A DNA stretch of 13,811 nt from Ichthyophonus hoferi (Eukaryota > Opisthokonta > Ichthyosporea > Ichthyophonida > Ichthyophonidae). Below the pieces are notes generated by a model. The model saw nothing but the letters and a program-made list of their open reading frames with translations. It was not told where the DNA came from and did no database searches. The stretch covers positions 1 to 13,811 of the forward strand of contig NAOQ01000349.1 of NCBI GenBank assembly GCA_002751075.1. The letters are read 5' to 3'. How positions within the stretch are numbered: position 1 is the first letter of the stretch; each line of letters opens with the position of its first letter. Shown here piece after piece: positions 1 through 8,735 of this stretch. A program made the translations under genes and the position numbers.

Positions 1-75
1 GTATGTATGTATGTATGTATGTATGTATGTATGTATGTATGTATGTATGTATGTATGTATATATGTATGTATGTA
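1..75. repeat. (GTAT)n microsatellite at window edge
   Basis: Near-perfect tandem GTAT units with one small interruption near 59-63. Any reading frame through it gives only a Met-Tyr-Val-Cys repeat, so it is not coding. GTATGT is also a fungal 5' splice-site consensus, and MUS81 lies downstream on this strand, so this may be intronic sequence of that gene. That is inference, since no exon is visible before it. Confidence 0.95.
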
Positions 76-206
76 CCCCGGCTTATCCTATAACTACCAT
101 ATACATGATACTCCTATCATCATATCTTGCATGCCATTTGCAGTTGTTAGTATGTTCATTGTGTAAACCAATAGTAACCAATGAATAATAACGATTTAAT
201 TAGTAA

Positions 207-382
207 CTATCAGTAGTTATTAATACCATAGCTAATGAGATAATTACCTCAATTAGTGACAGTCTCTATTTAACTAGTCACATTAGAGTATATATACTTA
301 TCCATATATATATGATCGGGATATCTTTACTTAATGTCGTATACAAAGATATGATAAGATACATTAAGACCATACACAACGA
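207..382 (+). other. Possible upstream MUS81 exon (tentative)
   Basis: An open plus-strand frame ends with YKDMIRYIKTIHNEL at about 342-386. MUS81 proteins have a helix of the type ..TI.YL..LT..L just before the region encoded by the next exon, and this stretch resembles it. The possible donor GTTAAT at 383 resembles the TBCA donor, and splicing to an AG at 421 would keep phase. The intron would then be only about 39 bases, far shorter than the other introns here, and the left part of the frame shows no family resemblance. The true exon, if there is one, may be only the last 35-60 bases. Confidence 0.25.
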
Positions 383-413
383 GTTAATGAATTAATGATT
401 CAATTTCCCACAG

Positions 414-1050
414 TTAATTAGCTTAATTAGCGTACCAGTCAATCTGTTCACCGAATCACAGGATAACCTCTCCTCCAACACCAATCACATGCCAGTGTTA
501 GTTTACACAGAATTTGCTAAAGTTTCCACCAAGCGGCAGGTAAAGTAGAAATTTAATAGCGTCATTATATTGGCTAATCTGATAGAAAGCATTGTTGATT
601 GGGAGCGAGAGGCGGGATAAAAAGTGAAAGAGGGAAAGAGCATAGTATAATAGGTAATAATTACAGGGATAGGTTAACCACTGGATAGATAAAAGATGTA
701 AGTAAATATATAATATTATCTAATGTATTTTAATGCAACACAATATAGTATAATAGGAAAACCATGGTATAACTAGATTGCAGCCACTGTATAACTATAA
801 TGTATTATGATGTAGTTATTGTAATGGTAAGGTTGCTATAACTGTGTGTTTCATAGTTTTAAATATGTATAGTCCTTGATTATATGTGTGTATGTATGTA
901 CCTTGTATGTTTTATTGCCCTATTAGCGTCATATTTCGTGTATACTAACTATTACACTATTGTATTATTATACTATCGTACTATTACACTATTATAGTAT
1001 TTTACATAAATAGTTACTTACCCACCTACATACCTATATATATATATATA

Positions 1051-1082
<32 letters not shown>

Positions 1083-2347
1083 GGTACACACGCTCAGTGA
1101 TCTGTTTGCACGTCAACTAATGTGTATACGTACTATGACACCTGAAAGAGCCAAGGCTATAATTACACAGTACCCTACACCGTATAGGTATGTATGTATG
1201 TGTATATGTATAGGTATATATGTAGGTATAGGTATATGTATATGTACAGATATGGGTATATGTATATTTATAAATATAAGTATATGTATATGTATAGGTA
1301 TAAGTATGGGCGTGTTATATACCTATTATATAAGTATTATCTGCCTATCCTATATATACGTATGGTAATAACTACTAAGTATTATCTTTCTCTATACCCA
1401 GATCTTATTGGTATTTGTCTTAGTAGTTTGATATCGTTTAATCAAAATTTTAAATTTTTACCCCGCACTAATATTACTGCCCGTACATACCTATATCATT
1501 TAACATCCACTCCCCCCCCCCTCTCCTTCTTTCTCTTTTATATAGTCTTTTCCAATCATATGAAGCCCTTATTCCCGAAGCTGAACGAATTAATCTAATT
1601 GGTAAGTGTCACGAGGTTCACTTATGGCATGGTTTAAATTAAAACTTTAATTATCCAATCATATTTCATTTTCTTTATTAGGTTGTGTAGGAACGTCTGA
1701 CTGACTCAGCCTATACTATACTCTATGATAGATTATTAATTATCATTATCTTTAATTCTTTCTGATTAATAAGAATAATAATTATAGTTACGGTAGTAGC
1801 TATAGAATATAGTAAAATATAATGTAATATAACAGCACACTATACTGTTATATTTATGCAGAGTAGCATATAATACTATACACTTTTTTATTGCTTTTAT
1901 ACAAACCAGTAGGTAAGCACTTTACCTAAAGCCAATGTTGATGATTGGACGATCTAGATTAAGAGTCACAGTCATTGAAAAGGTTGCACATATTGAAATG
2001 CAATGATTGGCTTTATAGTATAACACAATGGGGTTTCTATGATGTAATATGTATTTGCGTTAATCTATATGCATACATACATACATACATACATACATAC
2101 ATACATACATACATAAATACATTTTATCGCACTAACATGTATGCATACTATTCTACTATCCTACTAATATATTATCCTACTAGCATACTAACATACTAAC
2201 ATACTATCCTACTATCCTACTATCTACTATCAAATATACACAGCGACCATCAAATTTGGGGGAGCCAAAACTATAGGAAGAAAACTCGGGGAGATTGTCT
2301 ATCGATTATATTGCAATCTAGATTACCCATCGGAGCAACCCAATTAA
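414..2347 (+). CDS. MUS81: MUS81 structure-specific endonuclease, 3' part in four exons
   Basis: Catalytic subunit of the MUS81-EME1 nuclease, which cleaves branched DNA such as stalled forks and recombination intermediates in the nucleus. Exons read as 414-539, 1084-1187, 1546-1601 and 2244-2347 sum to 390 bases including the stop, 129 residues, with phases 0, 2 and 1 agreeing at every junction. Seen: MPVLVYTEFAKVSTKRQ (end of nuclease domain and linker), then LSDLFARQLMCIRTM, TPERAKAIITQYPTPYS, LFQSYEALIPEAERINLI and KTIGRKLGEIVYRLYC. These match in order the C-terminal helix-hairpin-helix region of MUS81 (human: VREVFARQLMQVRGVSGEKA and NLGPALSRTLSQLYC). Donors are GTAAAG, GTATGT and GTAAGT; acceptors are CACAG (413), TATAG (1083), TATAG (1545) and CACAG (2243). 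The catalytic ERKxxxD region and the N terminus lie outside the window. The first listed exon could instead start at 422 or 431. Introns are 544, 358 and 642 bases. Confidence 0.85.
1034..1082. repeat. (TA)n(CATA)n tract ending at a MUS81 acceptor
   Basis: Alternating TA followed by about seven CATA units, running directly into the TATAG acceptor of the second MUS81 exon seen. It occupies the place where a polypyrimidine tract would normally be. Confidence 0.9.
1188..1310. repeat. Degenerate GTAT/GTATAT repeat starting at a MUS81 donor
   Basis: The intron after base 1187 opens with GTATGTATGTATGTGTATATG and continues for over 100 bases as variants of GTATA, GGTATA and TATGTA. The first unit doubles as the 5' splice site GTATGT. 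Long open frames here are repeat translations rich in Tyr, Met and Ile and are not genes. Confidence 0.9.
1503..1545 (+). promoter_or_regulatory. Polypyrimidine tract and TATAG acceptor of MUS81 intron
   Basis: A pyrimidine-rich run including ten consecutive C (1512-1521) leads into TATAG at 1541-1545. This is a strong 3' splice-site context and supports the exon start at 1546. Confidence 0.75.
2072..2115. repeat. (CATA)n microsatellite in the last MUS81 intron
   Basis: About eleven tandem CATA units, intronic under the MUS81 model. A frame reading through gives alternating Ile-His-Thr-Tyr and is not coding. Confidence 0.9.
2130..2231. repeat. ACATACTA/TCCTACTA minisatellite with branch-point motifs
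   Basis: Degenerate 8-10 base units such as ACATACTA, TCCTACTA and TCTACTA. It contains two exact TACTAAC sequences, at 2186-2192 and 2194-2200, which are the optimal fungal branch-point sequence. They lie about 44-52 bases upstream of the acceptor at 2243, so the repeat probably supplies the branch site of this intron. Confidence 0.85.
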
Positions 2348-3159
2348 AAGTCACTGATTGCGGAATGAATCCCCGTGGTTGGATGACTGTCGTGCATTAT
2401 ACAGATCTGGATTAGAACTATAGGGATTATATTTCAGTCTGGCTACTTTGGGTAGTTTCAGGTCGGGTCAAAGGAACCAAACAGAATTATGAATGGTACT
2501 GCGGGTTAGACCATCTAGTAGCCTCGTATACATAGGCATGCAATTTATTTATGTTTAGTGTGTTAGCTTAAAGTTTAGAATTGAAAATTTAAACGCATCC
2601 ACTTCAGTGTGTGGTTAGCTAGTTATCTTTTAAGTCTATAGTATATTTATTTTAATTTTAATTTTTCAAAGGAAGACAGGCCTATATTTATCTTTAACTG
2701 ATTTTGAATTTTTTAAGTGTTTTAGATGAGCTATTACATAATATATAATCAAAGAATTATATTGATTGGCTACAACAGTGCCAAATATCCGATGAAAACG
2801 TGTTTGAAAGTATGTTGATATTTATGCATTATAGCATTGGTTTATATGTATAAGTAACTGGACTTATTTCGATTGGTCTATATGAATGAAATAACCAATT
2901 ATAACGAGAGATTTAAAAGTTAATCAAGATAATAAAATGGAAATGTTTTGATTGGTATAGGTCGATGTTAATATAACTCGAATATAACTAAATATAATTA
3001 GGAAAAGAAAATATAATTGGGGTTTAAAACCATTATATATGTATTAGTATTGGTATATATAGCAAAATGTAGTAGTTTTAATGACTTATCCACAGGCTTG
3101 AGGGTCGCCAATTGAGTGCTGTATACAAGAGCTATATATATATATTAGGATATTGTTTG
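2348..3159. other. Gap between convergent genes: no gene seen
   Basis: The first 200 bases after the MUS81 stop are richer in GC and probably form its 3' UTR. The rest is AT-rich with many ATTGG/CCAAT pentamers. I found no exon with acceptable splice sites and no long frame on either strand. Confidence 0.6.
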
Positions 3160-3505
3160 ACAATTAATAAATGCAATTAATAAATGCATGCGGCGCTTTG
3201 TGTGACACGAACGTATTCGTGTTTTTCCGATATCGGTATTATACACGTATACATGGTTGCGGGGTTGCCGCGTATGCCGAGTGTGCCGAGCTGTGTTCAT
3301 CATTGTAAATGGAACCGATCGTAAAGATCATTATGGACAAATCAATTTACCTGCTTAAGAGCTATAAGATTCTGTGGCCATAGAATCTTATAAGAACGTT
3401 ATTCAATCTACTAATACTGGACCAATCAGGTTATGGTACACTTGCTACCAGAACTTGGGCTGAATTGCGTGTTTATTCGGAGTTAACCGTCTTGCGACAG
3501 TATAT
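3160..3505 (-). mobile_element. Diverged Copia-type LTR fragment (family 2)
   Basis: Two blocks match the LTR family seen at 8736-9438, 10881-11500 and 12250-12737: one around 3331-3375 (GACAAATCAATTTACC type, very like 12285-12330) and one around 3466-3495 (GGAGTTAACCGTCTTGC, like GGAGTTAACGATCTTTC near 11485). The GC-richer part at 3185-3300 sits where other copies are also GC-rich. A fossil and old, judging by divergence. Orientation follows the other copies. Its ends are uncertain. Confidence 0.5.
3363..3392. repeat. 30-bp near-perfect palindrome
   Basis: TATAAGATTCTGTGG followed by CCATAGAATCTTATA. The halves are complementary over 30 bases apart from one mismatched pair. It lies inside the LTR-like fragment. 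Confidence 0.85.
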
Positions 3506-3840
3506 TAAAAGTACTTCATTTATATTTCACAACGATATTAAGTGATAGTGATTGATGTGGGATAGGAGTCTCGTTCATTGTAATGTATATATGTCTCAGC
3601 ATATGTATGTATGTATGTAGGATAATATATACGACAGTATAATAGCAATTACATATGATACTAAGATATTATAATGGTATAAAGATATATATACAATTCC
3701 TTACATTGCTCCAACATACTATATTACGTCTCTTATTTTTTTCTACAATGCTTTACTGACTGTCTTGTCAAAAAAGCCTTTTATTAAAATTTAAAACAAT
3801 TATTGTCCAATTATAAGGTATATTAAAATATAAAATCCAC

Positions 3841-3962
3841 GGTTATCTATTAGCTTCCTGCTGTTAGGATGCGACCATCCAATTACATACGGGGAAGAGA
3901 TCTATCTAAAAATAAGGGGTAGGATGGTCCGATTGGATAGATTCGGGAAGCTAAGATAAAAA
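3841..3962. repeat. Imperfect hairpin of about 120 bases
   Basis: The left arm (3842-3880: TTATCTATTAGCTTCC ... ACCATCC) is an imperfect reverse complement of the right arm (3921-3961: GGATGGTCC ... GGAAGCTAAGATAA), around a loop of about 40 bases. The paired blocks keep the same order and similar spacing in both arms, so this is more than chance matching of AT-rich DNA. It could be a MITE-like remnant or a structured transcript. No coding frame is seen. Confidence 0.65.
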
Positions 3963-4275
3963 CTAATGGTGAGGTTGAAAACAGGATATGTTGTGTACGT
4001 ATGTATATATGATAATACAATGTGACTCGACTCGAATCGCTACCAATCCTTTAGGGGGCTATTGCAACAATTTAGGAGGATGTAGAATATATATACAACT
4101 TCAACATTATATACTACCTTACGCCAATCTAATCTAACTGATCCGCTATCATTCTAGGTCAGAAAATCATTTGTACTAAGAGTAATAAAACAACTTAAAG
4201 CTATTCCATTCCATACTCTCCTACCTTACCCCTACCTATACTCCTCAATCTTTACATAGTCTTACTCTATTATTA
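3963..4275. other. 3' flank of the cyclin gene
   Basis: Probable 3' UTR and terminator region of the minus-strand cyclin, plus spacer. I see no further gene, and no signal stands out. Confidence 0.5.
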
Positions 4276-5303
4276 TCAAACGATGCTCATCTGCAACACA
4301 GGTCCGCGAATACTCTTTGACCTGACAGGCATGTTGGCACGGTTACCATTAGCACTGCCATTGCTAGTAATACACGGAGGCATTTGCTTACTGAGATACT
4401 CACGCACTACCTCATCATTTATACTAAGATCAAAATTTACAATGCGTAGAAAAGCCACTTCCATGTGAAGTAATTCCGGAGCACTAATTGAAACCAATCG
4501 ACACCAAGATCTTAAATTATAGGTGTTGTCCATGAGAACCTTCCCTGCTACCATTAATGCTGCACCAAATAGATGTGCCCTTCGCCATAGCCCCTGTCTA
4601 TGCTGCACAAGTAACATGTCTTTGCCACGATCCATATAAATCAGGGTACATATAAGCACGCTGGGCCATATTTGGCCTAGTCTTAAGGTGTGTTCTACGT
4701 AGTATTTTAACTCCTCTTTGGTGTCTTTGTCGTAGTCCGCTCGGGGCCAGCTATCTAATAGGGCAATAGTTTTATCTGGTGGATTGGATTGGGTGGGAGA
4801 GAAGATATGAGATTATTGTATTATAGTATATTGTGCTATGCTATATTACATTATATTGTAAATACAGCACTGAGTGCAATTATACACAATCGAAATAAAT
4901 ATAGATCAGAACATGTAACGGAGATAACCTTATTGGCTGTAAAATATACATGCATATATTTATATAAGGCTTATAGGATTATATTTCACCACCCACTGGT
5001 TTATTTCTAGGATGGTTGGGTATAAATATAGGACTCCAATGAGAGAGGCCCATTAAAAGAATAAGCAAATATAATATAATATAGCATCCTATAAACAACA
5101 TAATTTAATACAATCCAAAGTAACCTACAAACCAGGTAATAATACCCACCAATCAAAAACTTTGGAATCAATCCTGTTTCCTCACAGAAGGCTAGGTATT
5201 GGTCGGGACTCAGGTGAGGGAAAGGCTCGACTTGCGGTGTACAGGCCGCTGTGAGGGGTCGAAAATCATCCCGACCAAACACTTCAGCCACAGTTCCAGT
5301 CAT
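4276..5303 (-). CDS. PHO80/Pcl-type cyclin, at least two exons
   Basis: Regulatory partner of a cyclin-dependent kinase (Pho85 type by family). The 3' exon runs from 4775 to the stop at 4276-4278. It holds the cyclin box: ELKYYVEHTLRLGQIWP, LICTLIYMDR, LFGAALMVAGKVLMDNTY, RSWCRLVSISAPELLHME and FLRIVNFDLSI, then a basic Ser/Asn-rich tail ending VLQMSIV. The RSW..(V)..I...EL..ME..FL motif is characteristic of Pcl/Pho80-type cyclins. Its acceptor is CCACCAG after a pyrimidine-rich run (4776-4800). The upstream exon encodes MTGTVAEVFGRDDFRPLTAA ... EETGLIPKFLI, beginning at ATG 5303-5301. Phase matches either a donor GTGGGT at 5149 (giving ..KFLID-KTIALL..) or a stronger GTAGGT at 5128, so the intron is about 350-370 bases. 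The frame stays open upstream of that ATG to a stop at 5384-5382, so further 5' exons are possible. The N-terminal part matches nothing I know. Confidence 0.8.
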
Positions 5304-5440
5304 AGTCTTATTAGGAGTAAGAGTACCTAGCTTAGAGTCAGGTCCCTGCCCTGTAGCTCTATCGTGTCGCCACAGTGGCGGTCAGAGGGTGGTATTGTGC
5401 TATAGTGGCAGGGGGTGGCAGGGGGTGACAGGGGAGATGA
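5304..5440 (-). promoter_or_regulatory. C-rich acceptor-like tract upstream of the cyclin ATG
   Basis: On the minus strand, three C-runs (5434-5411) lead into CTATAG ending at 5400, a strong 3' splice-site context. An exon starting at 5399 would contain an in-frame stop before the ATG at 5303, which fits a 5'-UTR intron. Phase-0 AGs at 5346, 5331 and 5307 are alternative acceptors that would add coding sequence. The plus strand of the same tract has G5, G5 and G4 runs. Confidence 0.4.
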
Positions 5441-5530
5441 TATTAGATATTGATATGATATAATAGGTTTATATTATATGACATAGTTCTTTTGAGTCTA
5501 CTGGCAAGGTAGAGTAGGGTGCGAGAGGTT

Positions 5531-5553
5531 ATGATATGATATGATATGATATG
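5531..5553. repeat. (ATGAT)n short tandem repeat
   Basis: Four and a half tandem ATGAT units, in spacer or an intron upstream of the cyclin exons. No coding role. Confidence 0.85.
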
Positions 5554-5969
5554 CCACAATAGTTTATGATAGGCTATGTCTTATTTTATTATATTATAGT
5601 ATAATCATGTCATTAACTCCAAACACAAATCCTCACTCTACAGCAGTCTGCGTTCGTTGATATGCAAAAGACCAATCAACAATTAAGAATGTTACCACTT
5701 TACACTGCGATTAATTAAATTAATAGCATAGAAATTTGTCAAAATTAGTATGGCAATACATATTTTTATAAAAATAAAATGAAGCAATCCACAAGAGGCG
5801 TAAGATACTAATATACCTTTTAGACATTTTCAATCTTAGAAAATAACTATTAATGTCAATGACCCTACATAGAAAGAAAACCACACTATAAAAACATGTC
5901 CAATTTCGTGGTGTACGTTGTAAATGTATATAAATGTTTGAGGTAGATATGGTTTCTGAAGTGCTTTAC

Positions 5970-6316
5970 CTGCCGTATAGTTCTTCTTAATCCACGTTCC
6001 ACTCTAGTATGATTATTTGCATATAACTCAAAGGCACTGTTATGCACGTGTGTATTGAAGTGAAACACTCTACAGACTGTACTTATACTAGTAAGGCAAC
6101 TACGTCATAAACAGATACTAATACCTATAAGCCTAGATACTAATAATATCTAAATAATAAAAACATGCGCAATCATATTACGTGTCTTTCACTATATTAA
6201 CTATCAAATTAATGAACGATAAATTATTTTGTTATCTATTCGATTATTTTAATTTTATTTTACCCTACTCACATTTGTGGTATCTCATTGGAGCATGCAA
6301 TATAATACTTCGCCAT
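5970..6316 (-). CDS. Candidate two-exon coding segment, unrecognised
   Basis: Exon a (6316-6273) starts ATGGCG and reads MAKYYIACSNEIPQ plus two bases, followed by a consensus donor GTGAGT. Exon b (6069-5970) follows an acceptor CTGTAG, restores phase (ATA, Ile), reads VFHFNTHVHNSAFELYANN then HTRVERGLRRTIRQ, and ends CAG/GTAAAG, the same donor context as a MUS81 exon. The resulting 48 residues match no family I know. The frame of exon a stays open for about 22 codons upstream of the ATG, so the start is uncertain. The next exon would need phase 0. The upstream cyclin exon offers three phase-0 acceptors, so this could be the cyclin's 5' end, with an intron of about 620 bases. It could also be a separate small gene or a chance pairing. 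Confidence 0.35.
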
Positions 6317-7192
6317 TACAATCATTAGTAAAAATGTTAAAAATATTTTATAACGCCAATCATATTTTTCTATATTTTTATATCAGGTCATTAATAGTAA
6401 TGGTTTAATCTAATTCGCTATATATTAGATATATAATATTCCGAATAATTTTGATAAAGTTTTGGTTATCTTATGGTATTTCATAACCACCAATCCTCAG
6501 CTGGCTTGAAAAAAGGGACAGAATATCGGGTCCGAGCCAGATTAGATATATAAAAATAAGTATATGTAAAGATATATATGTAAACACAAATATTTTTAAT
6601 AATTTTATCCATGGTTACTTCACATAGACCATTCACAGCATATTTATTGTTTATTTATTTTTTAACTAAAATACATTATGTATACATCTAAACAAGATAT
6701 AGGTTTTATTGATGTAGTATATTTATTATATATTTTTAATTAGTCGTAGGCTATATATGGTTGAATTTGATGATTGCGTGGCCTATTAAACCTGTTTTGT
6801 GCTGTGAAGCATGTGTTTAAAATGTGTTAGACTGAGCAAACAATGACGTAAGGCCATGGGTACTTAGATGTGATTGAATGCACTATATGATCATATATAT
6901 ATACATGTACGTATATAAATATGGCTGTATAATATAAATAATTGTATAGTAGATGTTCATATATGTTCTATTGATAGGTAAGTAGATTCTATATACTAGT
7001 ATTTTGCATATAGTCATCGGATATATAAGATATAATTGTGCGATGTTAGGATAGTGTAGTAATCTATTTCTCCCTCTGTTTAAGAGATTACGTGTGTTGA
7101 TAACAGTAATGCCATACGTGCATGTTTTAATAGCCTATAGAGCTATCCTCATTGGTCAATAAGGATACATTCTGCGGAGGTATGTTGTATGT
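6317..7192. other. Spacer without a supported gene
   Basis: Very AT-rich, probably the 5' flank of the minus-strand unit and the left flank of the Copia fossil. A small hairpin (CTGGCT at 6501-6506 with AGCCAG at 6535-6540) and scattered CCAAT pentamers are present. No exon could be defended. Confidence 0.5.
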
Positions 7193-7480
7193 TGTAAGAA
7201 CGTAGTTTAAATTAATTTGTCTTGCCGATGCCCAATTTTCAAGTTCTAACACTTACATTAGGGCTAATAAGCCATTCAAATAAGGAATCACTAATACCCT
7301 TATCGCGATAGGATCAGACATCCCTAGTGGGTCTCTGTGATCTTTTTATGAACTGTATTAGCCAACAGAAATATTTGCCCACATTGACGTTACTTACTCA
7401 ATAGGTCAGCACTGGCGGTAAAAAAAACATATAAAAGGAACGGTTCTAGACGGAGGGAGAAATATCAATATACCAAATCT
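7193..7480 (+). repeat. LTR family 1, left copy
   Basis: Direct repeat of 10216-10440. Shared blocks include TAGTTTAAATTAATTTG, CACTTACATTAG, ATAAGCCATTC, TAGGATCAGACA, CCTAGTGGGTCTCTGT and ATGAACTGTATTAG. Starts with TG. The right end is not fixed; a TTGG at 7482-7485 may mark a primer-binding site. Fossil. Confidence 0.7.
7430..7437 (+). promoter_or_regulatory. TATA box of LTR family 1
   Basis: TATAAAAG followed by GGAACGG, inside the left LTR and about 110 bases before the first gag-like frame. Position and consensus fit an LTR promoter. Activity is unknown. Confidence 0.5.
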
Positions 7481-7543
7481 ATTGGCAGGCACCCGATTAG
7501 AGAAATAAAAACAAAAACAATTAATTACCTTAAAAAAGAGAGT

Positions 7544-8410
7544 ATGAATAGGTATCAAAGGAAACCTAAACTAGAAACAGAAGAACAGAAGATAGAACAA
7601 GAACAACAGATATTAGCCTATCTTCATTCACGGCATACACACATTCCTACTATAATAGGTCGAAGATACTGGCAAGGTGTCTTCTCCATTGGTACCAACA
7701 ACTCCAAAAGAGTAAATTCAGTTGCAGTTCAGCATATCGAATACGACGACAAGAACTTATCTCACACAAGTGAGGAAACTTTGACTCTACGAATTGCTCC
7801 ACTAGATTCGATTCTATCCAAATCAAATTCTTTTCTTAATATTAAGGAACAGCACATACTAGCAAGCTGGGAACCACTTCAATTTGTCTATCATACTTGA
7901 ATTGAGATGAAAACCCGATTTGATAATAAGACACCTCTTAAGTGTTTTTGACACCTTGTCGAATTCTATGACACTAAGCTAAAGTCGAATAAGTGTGAGA
8001 GTTTCCTTCTTGGCTAGACTTGCGGACATTTTAAGGCAACCAGTTGAAATAGAGATGGAATTGAAAGAACACATAATGGTTAAAGCTATTATTATTATGA
8101 TTGAGGTCAGACAGACTGCCAAAAAAGCTGAAACTTTTATGGCACTACAAGGAGATAGCATAGCAGTGCCCTGAAAGAATATTAGGATTACATTTCCTAC
8201 TGTAAAACAATTCCAACTTTGCACCAGCCTCAACATCAGATACAAAGGTCCTACAGTCATCATCCTGACAATATATATTACTACAACAATTCAAACATCC
8301 TATGTGAGATCTGTTCTGGACCACAAAAGATAGCCAACTGCTCAACACTTAAATGCTTCGGTAATCTCTCAGGCACACACAACAAGGAGAAAAACTGGAA
8401 GAACAAGTAA
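7544..8410 (+). pseudogene. Copia gag-like region (fossil)
   Basis: Begins with a Glu/Lys/Gln-rich N-terminal stretch (MNRYQRKPKLETEEQKIEQE) directly downstream of the LTR. A Cys-rich stretch at about 8303-8356 (CEIC ... C ... C) sits where Copia gag has its CCHC zinc knuckle. The gag assignment rests on position and this knuckle; the rest shows no clear similarity. Decayed. Confidence 0.5.
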
Positions 8411-8639
8411 GATCGGAGATATTGTTCCAGAAAACCATAAGGAAAAAATGGAAGGAAGCCTGCAAATGCATACTTTGTGGGGAATACGTTCCATGGGTAG
8501 GAACAGCTTATATGAATGGGTCAGATACAACCTTTCTGAGCTAATGCGAAGAATTTTGTTTTAAACAATGAAGCACCAAGACACTTCCATCATTGCAAGG
8601 AGAATTCTTCTCTATTACCTCTGAGATATTCTAAATTAT

Positions 8640-8735
8640 ATAGAGTAATGACTCCCAGAGCAAGGACCTTAGATATGGCAGTATAAGGCTACCGACCACA
8701 CTGAAAGATGTGTTGCAAATTTCAGATATAAGATC
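8640..8735 (+). pseudogene. Copia segment between protease and integrase (fossil)
   Basis: A short stretch reads LRYGSIRLPTTLKDVLQISD, the typical sequence downstream of the Copia protease (G.GT..L....LKDVLYVPDL). It stops at the inserted LTR, and the continuation of this domain resumes at 9444. Confidence 0.65.

Noticed and set aside
1-75. Telomere repeat
   Set aside because: GTAT is not a G-cluster telomere motif, and the same unit occurs inside MUS81 introns.
1120-1598. Two overlapping plus-strand open frames rich in Tyr, Met, Cys and Ile
   Set aside because: They are translations of the GTAT/TATA microsatellite running into intron and exon sequence of MUS81. Only the short exon portions are coding, and in defined phases.
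1682-1704. Alternative terminal MUS81 exon (GCVGTSD then stop) after an 80-base intron
   Set aside because: Splice signals and phase are acceptable, but it lacks the conserved last helix that exon 2244-2347 supplies in the same phase. Kept only as a possible splice variant.
5600-5740. Plus-strand frame with a possible acceptor at 5642 (SAFVDMQKTNQQLRML)
   Set aside because: It looks slightly coiled-coil-like, but there are no partner exons on this strand, no family match, and the length is within chance for AT-rich DNA.
6792-6857. Minus-strand 22-codon segment starting ATGGCC (MALRHCLLSLTHFKHMLHS) with a GTTTAA donor
   Set aside because: It resembles a mitochondrial presequence in composition, but the donor is weak and no following exon is recognisable. 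Chance is likely.
7979-8348. Two minus-strand open frames
   Set aside because: They lie opposite the Copia gag-like region and show no family resemblance; shadow frames.
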